Shown one piece after another: positions 1 to 6,452 of a DNA stretch of 14,982 bases. The notes beneath the pieces were generated by a model. The model worked only from the letters and a program-made list of their open reading frames with translations, was not told the origin of the DNA and did no database searches. Numbering within the stretch: position 1 is the stretch's first letter; the number at the start of each line of letters is the position of its first letter. The position numbers and the translations under genes were made by a program. Source of the stretch: Lachnospira sp. UBA5912 (GTDB lineage Bacteria; Bacillota; Clostridia; Lachnospirales; Lachnospiraceae); contig DJDY01000216.1 of assembly GCA_002435585.1 (NCBI GenBank), positions 1-14,982 on the forward strand, written 5' to 3'.

Positions 1-474
1 TATTGTTCCTATTTCATTATTAGCAAACATAACACTTGCAATAATAGTTGTGTCCTTTATGGCTGCACTGAAATCTTTAGGATTAACTAATCCATTACTA
101 TCAACATCAAGATATGTCACCTCGTAACCATGCTTTTCAAGCCACTCACATGTATGAAGTATTGCATGATGCTCAATTCTGGTAGTTATTATATGATTAC
201 CCTTATCTTTAAAATGTTCAGCCGCAGCCTTAAGTGCCCAGTTATCCGATTCACTTCCACCTGCTGTAAAATATATTTCATTCGGTTTATCCGCACCTAT
301 CATCTTAGCAATTATTGTTCTTGCATCTTCTACTGCATTTTTTGTTTTCTGTGCAAAATTATATATACTTGATGGATTAGCATAATTATCTGTAAAATAA
401 GGAAGCATAACATTCACAACCTCTGGTTTTACTGATGTCGTAGCTGCATTATCCATATATATCAATCTATCCAT
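1..474 (-). CDS. nifS: Cysteine desulfurase, NifS/IscS family (N-terminal part; runs off the left edge)
   Basis: Cytoplasmic PLP enzyme that removes sulfur from cysteine and passes it as a persulfide to Fe-S assembly or tRNA-thiolation partners. I translated 158 residues from ATG at 474; no stop occurs before position 1. Visible family signatures are MDNAATT (residues 7-13), AGGSESDN (71-78, cofactor phosphate region), EHHA (101-104, with the His that stacks on the PLP ring) and NNEIG (152-156). The PLP-binding Lys and the catalytic Cys loop would lie beyond the window, so activity cannot be judged. The start is supported by a purine-rich AGCAGG about 7 bases upstream. It lies 62 bases downstream of mnmA on the same strand, the pairing expected for a desulfurase that feeds MnmA (as YrvO does in Bacillus). 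Whether it is a dedicated MnmA partner or the general NifS of a nifS-nifU pair cannot be decided without the next gene. Confidence 0.95.
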   Translation of the reverse strand, partial: MDRLIYMDNAATTSVKPEVVNVMLPYFTDNYANPSSIYNFAQKTKNAVEDARTIIAKMIGADKPNEIYFTAGGSESDNWALKAAAEHFKDKGNHIITTRIEHHAILHTCEWLEKHGYEVTYLDVDSNGLVNPKDFSAAIKDTTIIASVMFANNEIGTI

Positions 475-536
475 ATTTAACCTGCTTTCTTTCTATGATT
501 AAGAGATATCTGTATATTAAACCTTCAGGATTATAG

Positions 537-1604
537 TTATATTATCACGCCACCGCCAAGTACATACTCACCATCATACAACACAAGTGCCTGTCCTGGT
601 GTTATCGCACGCTGCGGTTCATCAAATGTACATTCAAGCGTATTATCATCTATCATTCTTACTGTGCAATCTGCACCTGCATGACTATAGCGTATCTTTC
701 CCTTTGCACGCTTAGAACCTTTTAGTTTATCTATTGACATAAAGTTAAGGTTATTAGCATATAATGTCTTAGAAAATACATCTTTATTCTCACCTATAAC
801 AACCTCATTAGTTTCAGGTCTTACCGCTACTACAAACACAGGATGTCCCATAGCAAGTCCAAGTCCCTTTCTTTGTCCTACCGTATAATGAATTATGCCT
901 TTATGTTTTCCTATGACATTACCATCAACATCAACAAAGTTACCAGGTACAGACTTGTAATGTGTTGTCCTTTCTATATATCCTGCATAATCATTGTCTG
1001 GTACAAAACATATCTCCATGCTGTCTGGTTTGTGTGCAACCATGAGATTATTATCCTCAGCTATTTTACGCACCTGTTCTTTGGTATAATCACCTATTGG
1101 CATAATAGTGTGTGCAAGCTGACTCTGTGTAAGATTATACAACGCATATGTCTGATCTTTCTTAGCCGTTACCGAATTACGTATGGCATAACGGCCATTT
1201 TCAAGCTGGCATATTCTTGCATAATGTCCTGTAGCTATATAGTCAGCACCTATTTCAAGACTTCTTTTAAGCAGTGACTCCCATTTCACATATCTGTTAC
1301 AAGCTATACAAGGATTAGGTGTTTTTCCTGCCTTATACTCTTTCACAAAATAATCTATAACATTATCTTTAAACTCATTCTTAAAATTCATGACATAATA
1401 TGGTATATCAAGCTGACCTGCAACTCTTCTTGCATCATCAACAGCTGATATCCCACAGCAGCCATTCTCCGTTGTCTCAACAGCATCGTCCTGCCATATC
1501 TGCATGGTAACACCTATAACATCGTATCCTTGTTCTTTTAAAAGAAATGCTGCCACTGATGAATCGACGCCACCTGACATTCCTACTACTACTTTCTTCT
1601 TCAT
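537..1604 (-). CDS. mnmA: tRNA-specific 2-thiouridylase MnmA
   Basis: Cytoplasmic enzyme that uses ATP to adenylate U34 of tRNA(Lys/Glu/Gln) and then inserts sulfur, giving the s2U34 modification. At 355 residues it has normal family length. The ATP-pyrophosphatase PP-loop SGGVDSS is at 10-16. The catalytic cysteine region NPCIAC is at 97-102 (Cys99, Cys102), and the second catalytic cysteine, in EICF, is Cys199. GHYAR (126-130) and YTVGQRKGLG (240-249) are also typical. The C-terminal beta-barrel domain is complete. The ATG at 1604 has GAGGA about 8 bases upstream. The gene sits 35 bases after the ThiE-HAD gene and 62 bases before the cysteine desulfurase, so the three probably share a transcript; the desulfurase is its likely sulfur source. 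All key residues are present and the identification is secure. Confidence 0.97.
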   Translation of the reverse strand: MKKKVVVGMSGGVDSSVAAFLLKEQGYDVIGVTMQIWQDDAVETTENGCCGISAVDDARRVAGQLDIPYYVMNFKNEFKDNVIDYFVKEYKAGKTPNPCIACNRYVKWESLLKRSLEIGADYIATGHYARICQLENGRYAIRNSVTAKKDQTYALYNLTQSQLAHTIMPIGDYTKEQVRKIAEDNNLMVAHKPDSMEICFVPDNDYAGYIERTTHYKSVPGNFVDVDGNVIGKHKGIIHYTVGQRKGLGLAMGHPVFVVAVRPETNEVVIGENKDVFSKTLYANNLNFMSIDKLKGSKRAKGKIRYSHAGADCTVRMIDDNTLECTFDEPQRAITPGQALVLYDGEYVLGGGVII

Positions 1605-1639
1605 ATATTAATCCTCATTTCTATGCACGTTTTTTATCA

Positions 1640-2902
1640 TCATGCTTTAAGAAGTGTCTTATCTGCAAGCTGCGTGATTGCATCCCAGTCAAGAGCAGAA
1701 TCTTCATCATATACGGCACATACTTTAAGTCCTGCCTCCTTAGCCGCCCTGACACCTCTTAATATATCCTCATAAACCCATGTTTCACCCACAGTCATAC
1801 CAGCAAGCTCCATAACCTTAAGATAACTGTTTTTATCACTCTTTTTTAATCCAATATCATATACAGTATATATATCATAGAAACAGTCTCTTATCCCCAG
1901 CCTGTTAAGAAGAATTTCTACGCTGCTTTTTTCTGATGCTGTAAATATAACCAGTCTGCTTCCAGCTTCATATTCTCTTCTTACAAGGTCTGCCATACCT
2001 TCTTTGGCTGGAATATCCACTGCATAATGCTTATTCATAATCTCTACTGCGGCTTTACTTATCTGCTCAAGATCTGTATCTATTCCAAGTACATTTTTAA
2101 GGTATTCTGCATATTCCTTAAGATCCATAACTCCAGTAATCTCATCAAAGTTTTCAGGGAGCTTCGCACCTTTGTATACAGCATATTCCCTTGCACTGTT
2201 TCTCCAGAAAGGCATAGAATCAATAAGTGTTCCATCCATATCAAATATTATGTTTCTTTTCACTCCAAACAATTCCCTTGTTTTCACAAAAAGCTGTCTT
2301 GTTGCCTTACCACAATCATCACTTGCAAATATTGCCGAAACAACAGCAATACCATTCACACCTGTTTCCCGTAGATAATCGCAGTTATCATAATTAATTC
2401 CCCCAATAGCAACTACCGGAATATCATTCATCATATCCGTAAGCTCTATAAGTGTTTCCCTGCTCATATCTTTAGCATCTAATTTAGTGCTTGTATGAAA
2501 TACAGCTCCCATTCCAACATAATCAGCACCCATTCTTACAGCATTTTCTGCCTGTTCTTTAGTCTTGACTGTCATACCTATAATCTTTCCTTCGCCAAGC
2601 ACCTTTCTTGCTGTCATATAATCTACATCATTCTGTCCTATATGAACGCCATCAACATCTGCTTCCTTAGCAGCATATATATCATCATCTATAACAAATG
2701 GCACACCATATTTCTTTGCAATAGGCTTTATTGCCATTGCCTTTTTTACTATCTCTTCATGTGTCGCATTTTTTTCTCTCAATTGTAAAAAAGTAGCTCC
2801 ATTGGCAAGAACACTCTCTACCACTGACAGGAAATCCCTTCCATTAAGCCATTGTGTATCTGTAACAGCATATAGCTGCATATCTTCTCCTGTAACTCTC
2901 AC
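1640..2902 (-). CDS. thiE: Fusion protein: thiamine-phosphate synthase (ThiE) + HAD-family phosphatase
   Basis: 420 residues in two domains. Residues about 8-207 are ThiE, which joins HMP-PP and thiazole phosphate into thiamine monophosphate. Seen: QLREK (40-44), DGVHIGQND (84-92), DYVGMGAVFHTSTK (127-140), VVAIGGI (163-169), GIAVVSAIF (184-192). From memory of the family, the usual Asn of the ND pair is Asp72 here and the Ser of the GxS loop is Thr111; both look conservative. Residues about 217-418 are a HAD hydrolase of the phosphoglucomutase-like class: DMDGTLIDS (221-229, nucleophile Asp221 and acid Asp223), motif II Thr321, motif III Lys353/354, and motif IV YEDILRGVRAAKEAG (377-391). 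The HAD substrate is unknown; thiamine monophosphate or a precursor phosphate is possible. Two starts are plausible: GTG at 2902 with AGGAGG 5 bases away, and ATG at 2881 with AGGAG 5 bases away. The second gives a more typical ThiE N-terminus. First gene of the minus-strand operon with mnmA and nifS. Confidence 0.92.
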   Translation of the reverse strand: MRVTGEDMQLYAVTDTQWLNGRDFLSVVESVLANGATFLQLREKNATHEEIVKKAMAIKPIAKKYGVPFVIDDDIYAAKEADVDGVHIGQNDVDYMTARKVLGEGKIIGMTVKTKEQAENAVRMGADYVGMGAVFHTSTKLDAKDMSRETLIELTDMMNDIPVVAIGGINYDNCDYLRETGVNGIAVVSAIFASDDCGKATRQLFVKTRELFGVKRNIIFDMDGTLIDSMPFWRNSAREYAVYKGAKLPENFDEITGVMDLKEYAEYLKNVLGIDTDLEQISKAAVEIMNKHYAVDIPAKEGMADLVRREYEAGSRLVIFTASEKSSVEILLNRLGIRDCFYDIYTVYDIGLKKSDKNSYLKVMELAGMTVGETWVYEDILRGVRAAKEAGLKVCAVYDEDSALDWDAITQLADKTLLKA

Positions 2903-2937
2903 AACTGCCTCCTAAACATAATTTTAAAAAAGTCTTA

Positions 2938-2951
2938 TCGTGCACGCACGA
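2938..2951. repeat. GC-rich inverted repeat in the thiE leader
   Basis: TCGTGC and GCACGA are perfect 6-base arms separated by AC, in otherwise AT-rich intergenic DNA. It lies between the predicted transcription start and the thiE start codon, where an operator or a short RNA hairpin (5 bp with a 4-base loop) could act. I see no THI-box motifs (CTGAGA, or ACC followed by GAACCTGAT), so this is not a TPP riboswitch. Confidence 0.4.
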
Positions 2952-2974
2952 ACATCTTTTCACCATTACACTAT

Positions 2975-2983
2975 ATTATAGCA
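2975..2983 (-). promoter_or_regulatory. Extended -10 promoter for the thiE-mnmA-nifS operon
   Basis: On the minus strand this reads TGCTATAAT, a perfect extended -10 element (TGnTATAAT), placed about 73 bases before the GTG start at 2902. No convincing -35 box lies at the right distance, which is common for extended -10 promoters. Transcription would begin near 2968. Confidence 0.55.
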
Positions 2984-3016
2984 TAATTAAGCATTTATTT
3001 ATCAGTATAAAATTCT

Positions 3017-3045
3017 TTGCATTTTTTCGCAACTGTATTTATAAT
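3017..3045 (+). promoter_or_regulatory. Promoter of the MATE exporter gene
   Basis: A -35-like TTGCAT (3017-3022) and a perfect -10 TATAAT (3040-3045) are separated by 17 bases, 35 bases before the ATG at 3080. It is divergent from the thiE promoter, so the two transcripts start about 80 bases apart and could share control. Confidence 0.55.
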
Positions 3046-3079
3046 GTACAGGAAATAAAATCGAAAGGGACTAAAAATT

Positions 3080-4420
3080 ATGACTAAAGATTTAACTAAG
3101 GGAAAGATTATGCCTCTTCTTGTAGGATTCACTATTCCTCTTGTTCTTGGTAATCTTTTTCAGCTTACATATAATGCAGTAGACAGTATTATTGTTGGAC
3201 AGTTTGTTGGCAAAGAGGCTCTTGCGGCAGTTGGTATATGTAATCCTGTTATGACACTTATGATTCTTTTCCTGAACGGATTATGTATGGGTGCCAGTAT
3301 TCTTATGGGAACCCAGTATGGTGCTAAAGATTATGACAAGCTCCACAGACAGATTAGCACAACAATGCTTTCAGGTGTAGTATTTTCCATAATATTAAGC
3401 CTGATATGCATAATATTCTCAGTACCAATACTGCATATTCTTCAGGTTGACTCTTCTATTATGAAGCTTACAACATCATATATGCGTATTATATTCCTTG
3501 GTCTGGTATTCACATTCTTATATAACTTCTTTTCAAGCACTTTAAGAGCTTTAGGAGATAGCCAGACACCTCTGTACTTTCTTATAGCAAGCTCAGTACT
3601 CAATGTACTTGGTGATTTATTTTTTGTAATAGTACTTAAAATGGGCAGTAATGGATGTGCCATATCAACAGTTATAAGCGAAATGTTCTGCTGTATATTC
3701 TGTATAATATACATACAGAAAAAGGTTCCCATACTCTGCCTTGGTAAAAAATGGCTCGTATTCGACCATTCACTTCTTAAAAAAACGATAAGCTATGGAT
3801 GGGTATCGGCCATGCAGCAGGCAACTGTACAGCTTGGAAAGATAGGTATACAGGCAATAGTTAACACAATGGGTGTATCTGTAGCTGCCGCATTCGCTGT
3901 TGTAAACAGAATCGATGATTTTGCATACACACCGGAACAAAATATTGGTCATGCCATGACTGCTCTTATGGCGCAAAACAAGGGTGCCAGAAAGCTAAAC
4001 CGTATGAAAGAGGGTTTCAGATGTGGAATGATACTAGAATTCATATATGGAATTATTCTGTTTCTTATATGTTTTCTGCTTGCAAGACCTCTTATGCTTC
4101 TCTTTGTTAAAGATGAAGAAGTTATATTACATGGTGTAAGATACTTAAGACTTATATCGTTTATGTACATTCTCCCAGCGGCCACTAACGGAATACAAGG
4201 TTATTTCCGCGGTATTGGTGACCTTAAGATTACACTGCTTAGCAGTTTTATCAATATGGGAGTACGTGTTATAGCTGCTATACCACTTGTTCTTCTGCTT
4301 GGTATGGGAATTGAAGCTCTCCCTCTGTCATATCTTGCAGGATGGATTGGAATGCTTATAGCCGAGCTTCCACTGCTTATTAGAAATTACCATCAACTTG
4401 CAAAGCAATCTGAAATATAA
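3080..4420 (+). CDS. MATE family multidrug/toxin efflux transporter
   Basis: 446-residue inner-membrane antiporter of the MATE family, which exports cationic drugs or metabolites using an Na+ or H+ gradient. The length and roughly 12 hydrophobic segments in two similar halves (about 10-220 and 230-440) fit the family. The N-terminal stretch around residues 16-52 (IPLVLGNLFQLTYNAVDSI, then VGQFVGKEALAAVG) is highly typical, as are GALxDSQTP-like ALGDSQTPLY (158-167) and YFRGIGDLK (371-379) at matching places in the two halves. The start has AAAGGGA about 9 bases upstream and its own promoter at 3017-3045. It is the only plus-strand gene in the window. The substrate cannot be read from the sequence; no neighbouring gene suggests one. 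Confidence 0.93.
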   Translation: MTKDLTKGKIMPLLVGFTIPLVLGNLFQLTYNAVDSIIVGQFVGKEALAAVGICNPVMTLMILFLNGLCMGASILMGTQYGAKDYDKLHRQISTTMLSGVVFSIILSLICIIFSVPILHILQVDSSIMKLTTSYMRIIFLGLVFTFLYNFFSSTLRALGDSQTPLYFLIASSVLNVLGDLFFVIVLKMGSNGCAISTVISEMFCCIFCIIYIQKKVPILCLGKKWLVFDHSLLKKTISYGWVSAMQQATVQLGKIGIQAIVNTMGVSVAAAFAVVNRIDDFAYTPEQNIGHAMTALMAQNKGARKLNRMKEGFRCGMILEFIYGIILFLICFLLARPLMLLFVKDEEVILHGVRYLRLISFMYILPAATNGIQGYFRGIGDLKITLLSSFINMGVRVIAAIPLVLLLGMGIEALPLSYLAGWIGMLIAELPLLIRNYHQLAKQSEI

Positions 4421-4466
4421 TGTTTTCTGTTTATACATATCTGTAAATAATTATTAAAATTTGCTT

Positions 4467-4495
4467 TTGACACATCTTTTAATATATTGTATAAT
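4467..4495 (+). promoter_or_regulatory. Perfect consensus sigma-70/SigA promoter with no gene downstream
   Basis: TTGACA (4467-4472) and TATAAT (4490-4495) are both perfect consensus hexamers with the ideal 17-base spacer. It begins 47 bases after the MATE stop codon and points into a region with no open reading frame but with three inverted repeats. Transcription would start near A4502. The exact match at all 12 positions with optimal spacing makes chance unlikely. Confidence 0.75.
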
Positions 4496-4501
4496 CAATA
4501 C

Positions 4502-4628
4502 ATCTTTTTGCTGTATACAACAAAAGATTAATAGTGTTTCACATAACACTATAGTAACAATGACTTAATCAAAAGAAATCCGGTTTTTAATGTAGAATAA
4601 TACTACACCGAAACCGGATTTCTTTTAT
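4502..4628 (+). ncRNA. Candidate small structured RNA (about 125 nt), family not recognised
   Basis: The region from the predicted start of the consensus promoter to the terminator contains, in order: hairpin 1 with arms ATCTTTT (4502-4508) and AAAAGAT (4522-4528); hairpin 2 with perfect 8-bp arms ATAGTGTT (4531-4538) and AACACTAT (4545-4552) around a 6-base loop; a single-stranded linker (about 4553-4570); and the long terminator stem (4571-4626). The only ATG codons in the stretch run straight into stops after one or two codons, so it is not a small protein gene. The layout (strong promoter, 5' stem-loops, linker, terminator) is that of an independently transcribed sRNA. It does not look like 6S, SRP, RNase P or tmRNA by size or shape. 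Alternative: it is merely the 3' region of the MATE transcript with a fortuitous promoter. Confidence 0.6.
4571..4626 (+). terminator. Long nested terminator stem, probably bidirectional
   Basis: AAAAGAAATCCGGTTT (4571-4586) and its perfect reverse complement (4611-4626) form a 16-bp stem. The 24-base loop contains a second perfect hairpin, TGTAG (4591-4595) with CTACA (4603-4607). A-rich and T-rich ends make it usable in both directions: it could end the MATE/sRNA transcript on plus and the nitroreductase transcript on minus, the two genes being convergent. The T-run lies within the stem end, not after it. Confidence 0.75.
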
Positions 4629-4764
4629 ATATATTATGCTCACTTTTTCTCACATCACACATATGCATAGTCTCTGCTATGTAATACCCACATAAATACA
4701 AATATTCATATTAATATGTATGTATCTCTTTCTAATCATGTATGTTTTAAAATCATAATATGGT

Positions 4765-5328
4765 CTATAATAATACATCTTCAAGCTTTAACTTAGGAAC
4801 ATGATGTACCTGGTTTTCATCCCTGTAATATTTAAGGTTATCACCTTCTGATGCATCATCTATAACCACAACTTCCTTTGGGTAACCAAGTGCAATAACC
4901 ATTCTTGCACTCAGTTCAGAAGGAATCGCCAGATTTTTGTTTAGTTCCGGAATATTTACACTTGCAAACATACAGCCACCAAATCCCTTTTCGGTAGCCG
5001 AAAGAAGTATCGTCTGTGCTGCTATTCCCTCATCTCTTGGTGCTTTAACATCAACAGGACTGCATATTATAATATAACCTGCCGGCTTTTCACCTTCTTC
5101 AGGTCCATCCCAGTCTGTAAGTGCAGCTGCCCATTTTAATGTTGAGAACACCTTTTCATTGTTCTTATCATCGCATACAAGCTTATATCTTAATGGCTGT
5201 CTGTTAGCACCAGAAGCAACATTTCTTGCAATATCAACAAGTTCCTTAAGTTCATCTTCACTTATCTTCTTATCCTGATAGAATCTTCTATAGGATCTGT
5301 TTTTTAATACAATTTCTTTAAGAGACAT
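4765..5328 (-). CDS. Nitroreductase family protein (FMN-dependent oxidoreductase)
   Basis: 187-residue flavoprotein of the nitroreductase superfamily, which reduces nitro-aromatics, quinones or similar acceptors with NAD(P)H, usually as a cytoplasmic dimer with FMN. Seen: RSYRRF (11-16, the N-terminal FMN-phosphate motif), SGANRQPLRY (39-48), the middle segment EGIAAQTILLSATEKGFGGCMFAS (100-123 region, with GFGG before the second FMN contact), ALGYPKE (146-152) and the C-terminal KYYRDENQVHHVPK (166-179). It is complete and of normal length for the small clostridial members. The ATG at 5328 has AAGAGGA about 9 bases upstream. It starts 17 bases after the NUDIX fusion gene stops, so the two are surely co-transcribed. 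The substrate is unknown. Confidence 0.9.
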   Translation of the reverse strand: MSLKEIVLKNRSYRRFYQDKKISEDELKELVDIARNVASGANRQPLRYKLVCDDKNNEKVFSTLKWAAALTDWDGPEEGEKPAGYIIICSPVDVKAPRDEGIAAQTILLSATEKGFGGCMFASVNIPELNKNLAIPSELSARMVIALGYPKEVVVIDDASEGDNLKYYRDENQVHHVPKLKLEDVLL

Positions 5329-5345
5329 ATTCCAATCCTCTTTTC

Positions 5346-6215
5346 TTATATTTTCTTCAGATTATTTATTATACTGCTCTTTATCTGCTCTTTATGCCGC
5401 ATAAATCTTTTCTGTTCTGATGGTATAAATCTATCTGACATAACAAATTCAAAGAATTCATCATAAGGAATATACTTATAATCCATAGTTTCTCCCGGCT
5501 GCAATGTAATATGTTCCTCTTTGTCACATAGATTAAGATAGCCATGATATATACAATGTTTATTATGATCTGTATATTCATAAAGAGAAATAAGTTCATC
5601 TGGTTTCCTTGATATTCCTGTTTCCTCGTACAGTTCCCTTGAAGCGCCTTCCCTTGAAGATTCTCCTGCTATGATAGAACCGCCAGTGACTTCCCATTTT
5701 AAAGGATATGTTTTATTTCGTGCCCTTTGGGTTGTTAATACCTTTCCACTCTTTGTTATCGTATAAACCATAACGACAACATGATACACACCATCTGGAA
5801 GAGATTTAGCCATACTCCTTCTAACCTCATATCCAAGTTTATTTTCCTGTGCATCGTAAGCATCCCACATTTCTTCATCTACCATTTCGATAAAGCTGTC
5901 GTAATACTGCTCTTTAAAATATATTATTTCTTCAAGCTGCTGCTTATTGTAAAGAATATTCTCCGGTGCAACAATCCACACCGTATTAGAGTCATCTCTC
6001 CTTCTTGCTACCGCAATAAGAACACCTGAATATTCATCAACTGCAACATCAACTCCGACAAGATATGCCCTTTGATTCCCATCATGCTGTGAAAGTTCAA
6101 GATCACTTTCACTTACAACGTACCCTGCATTAATAGGATACACCGCCGAGGGGTTGTCCTCATCTGTACTTCCTAAGGGGTGGTCTACTTTTACCGTAAC
6201 TAATTCCTCTTTCAC
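5346..6215 (-). CDS. Fusion protein: inorganic-pyrophosphatase-like domain + NUDIX hydrolase
   Basis: 289 residues. The C-terminal half (about 115-289) is a NUDIX hydrolase, a family that cleaves nucleoside diphosphates linked to other groups. A perfect NUDIX box G-x5-E-x7-RE-L-x-EE-x-G-I spans 179-201 (Glu194, Glu197 and Glu198 being the metal ligands), preceded by MWDAYDAQENKLG (116-128), the lead-in typical of Idi-like NUDIX proteins. The N-terminal half (about 1-112) resembles the small pyrophosphatase-like proteins of Firmicutes: VTVKVDHPLGS (6-16), YPINAGYV (26-33), QRAYLVGVDVAVDEYSGVLI (48-67), VAPEN (82-86), then FKEQYYDSFIEM (100-111). I made that assignment from memory of the family. 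The start is GTG at 6215 with AGAGG 6-7 bases upstream. Both domains relate to pyrophosphate chemistry, so the NUDIX half may release, and the other half bind or split, PPi; this is inference. Co-transcribed with the nitroreductase. Confidence 0.85.
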   Translation of the reverse strand: MKEELVTVKVDHPLGSTDEDNPSAVYPINAGYVVSESDLELSQHDGNQRAYLVGVDVAVDEYSGVLIAVARRRDDSNTVWIVAPENILYNKQQLEEIIYFKEQYYDSFIEMVDEEMWDAYDAQENKLGYEVRRSMAKSLPDGVYHVVVMVYTITKSGKVLTTQRARNKTYPLKWEVTGGSIIAGESSREGASRELYEETGISRKPDELISLYEYTDHNKHCIYHGYLNLCDKEEHITLQPGETMDYKYIPYDEFFEFVMSDRFIPSEQKRFMRHKEQIKSSIINNLKKI

Positions 6216-6237
6216 CTTTTACCTCTTTCTTAATCAT

Positions 6238-6261
6238 GTCTGATACTTTAATATATCAGAC
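6238..6261 (-). repeat. Inverted repeat in the 5' leader of the NUDIX fusion gene
   Basis: GTCTGATA (6238-6245) and TATCAGAC (6254-6261) are perfect 8-base arms around an 8-base loop. It lies between the promoter at 6319-6346 and the start codon at 6215. No T-run follows on the minus strand, so it is not a terminator for cls; an operator or a leader hairpin fits better. Confidence 0.45.
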
Positions 6262-6318
6262 CAGCATTTATATCAGTGGATGACTTATACTTTTTCATCA
6301 CTCACACTGTCACCATCC

Positions 6319-6346
6319 ATTATATATAAATTTCTAACTCTTGCAA
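6319..6346 (-). promoter_or_regulatory. Promoter of the NUDIX fusion-nitroreductase operon
   Basis: On the minus strand, TTGCAA (-35, 6341-6346), a 16-base spacer and a perfect TATAAT (-10, 6319-6324). Transcription would start near 6312, giving a leader of almost 100 bases. This separates the operon from cls, which ends at 6453. Confidence 0.6.
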
Positions 6347-6452
6347 GTCTGAATAAATTTTTATACAGTTTTATATATGAATTATATCATTTATATTCTG
6401 AGTTGCTTATGCCACAAATTACCCAGACCTTTTTCGCATACCCATGACAACC

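Noticed and set aside
843..1277. Plus-strand open frames opposite mnmA, thiE, cls, the exporters and the GGDEF gene (this is the longest opposite mnmA)
   Set aside because: Low-complexity translations rich in Ile, Tyr, Ser and Cys, without ribosome binding sites, and fully inside strongly supported genes on the other strand.
2903..3079. Possible TPP riboswitch upstream of the thiE fusion
   Set aside because: Neither strand shows the conserved thi-box elements, and the leader from the predicted start is only about 65 bases, too short for a TPP aptamer plus switch.
6360..6452. Terminator after cls
   Set aside because: Only a 5-bp TATGC/GCATA pairing with a long loop is present and no T-run follows; not supportable.
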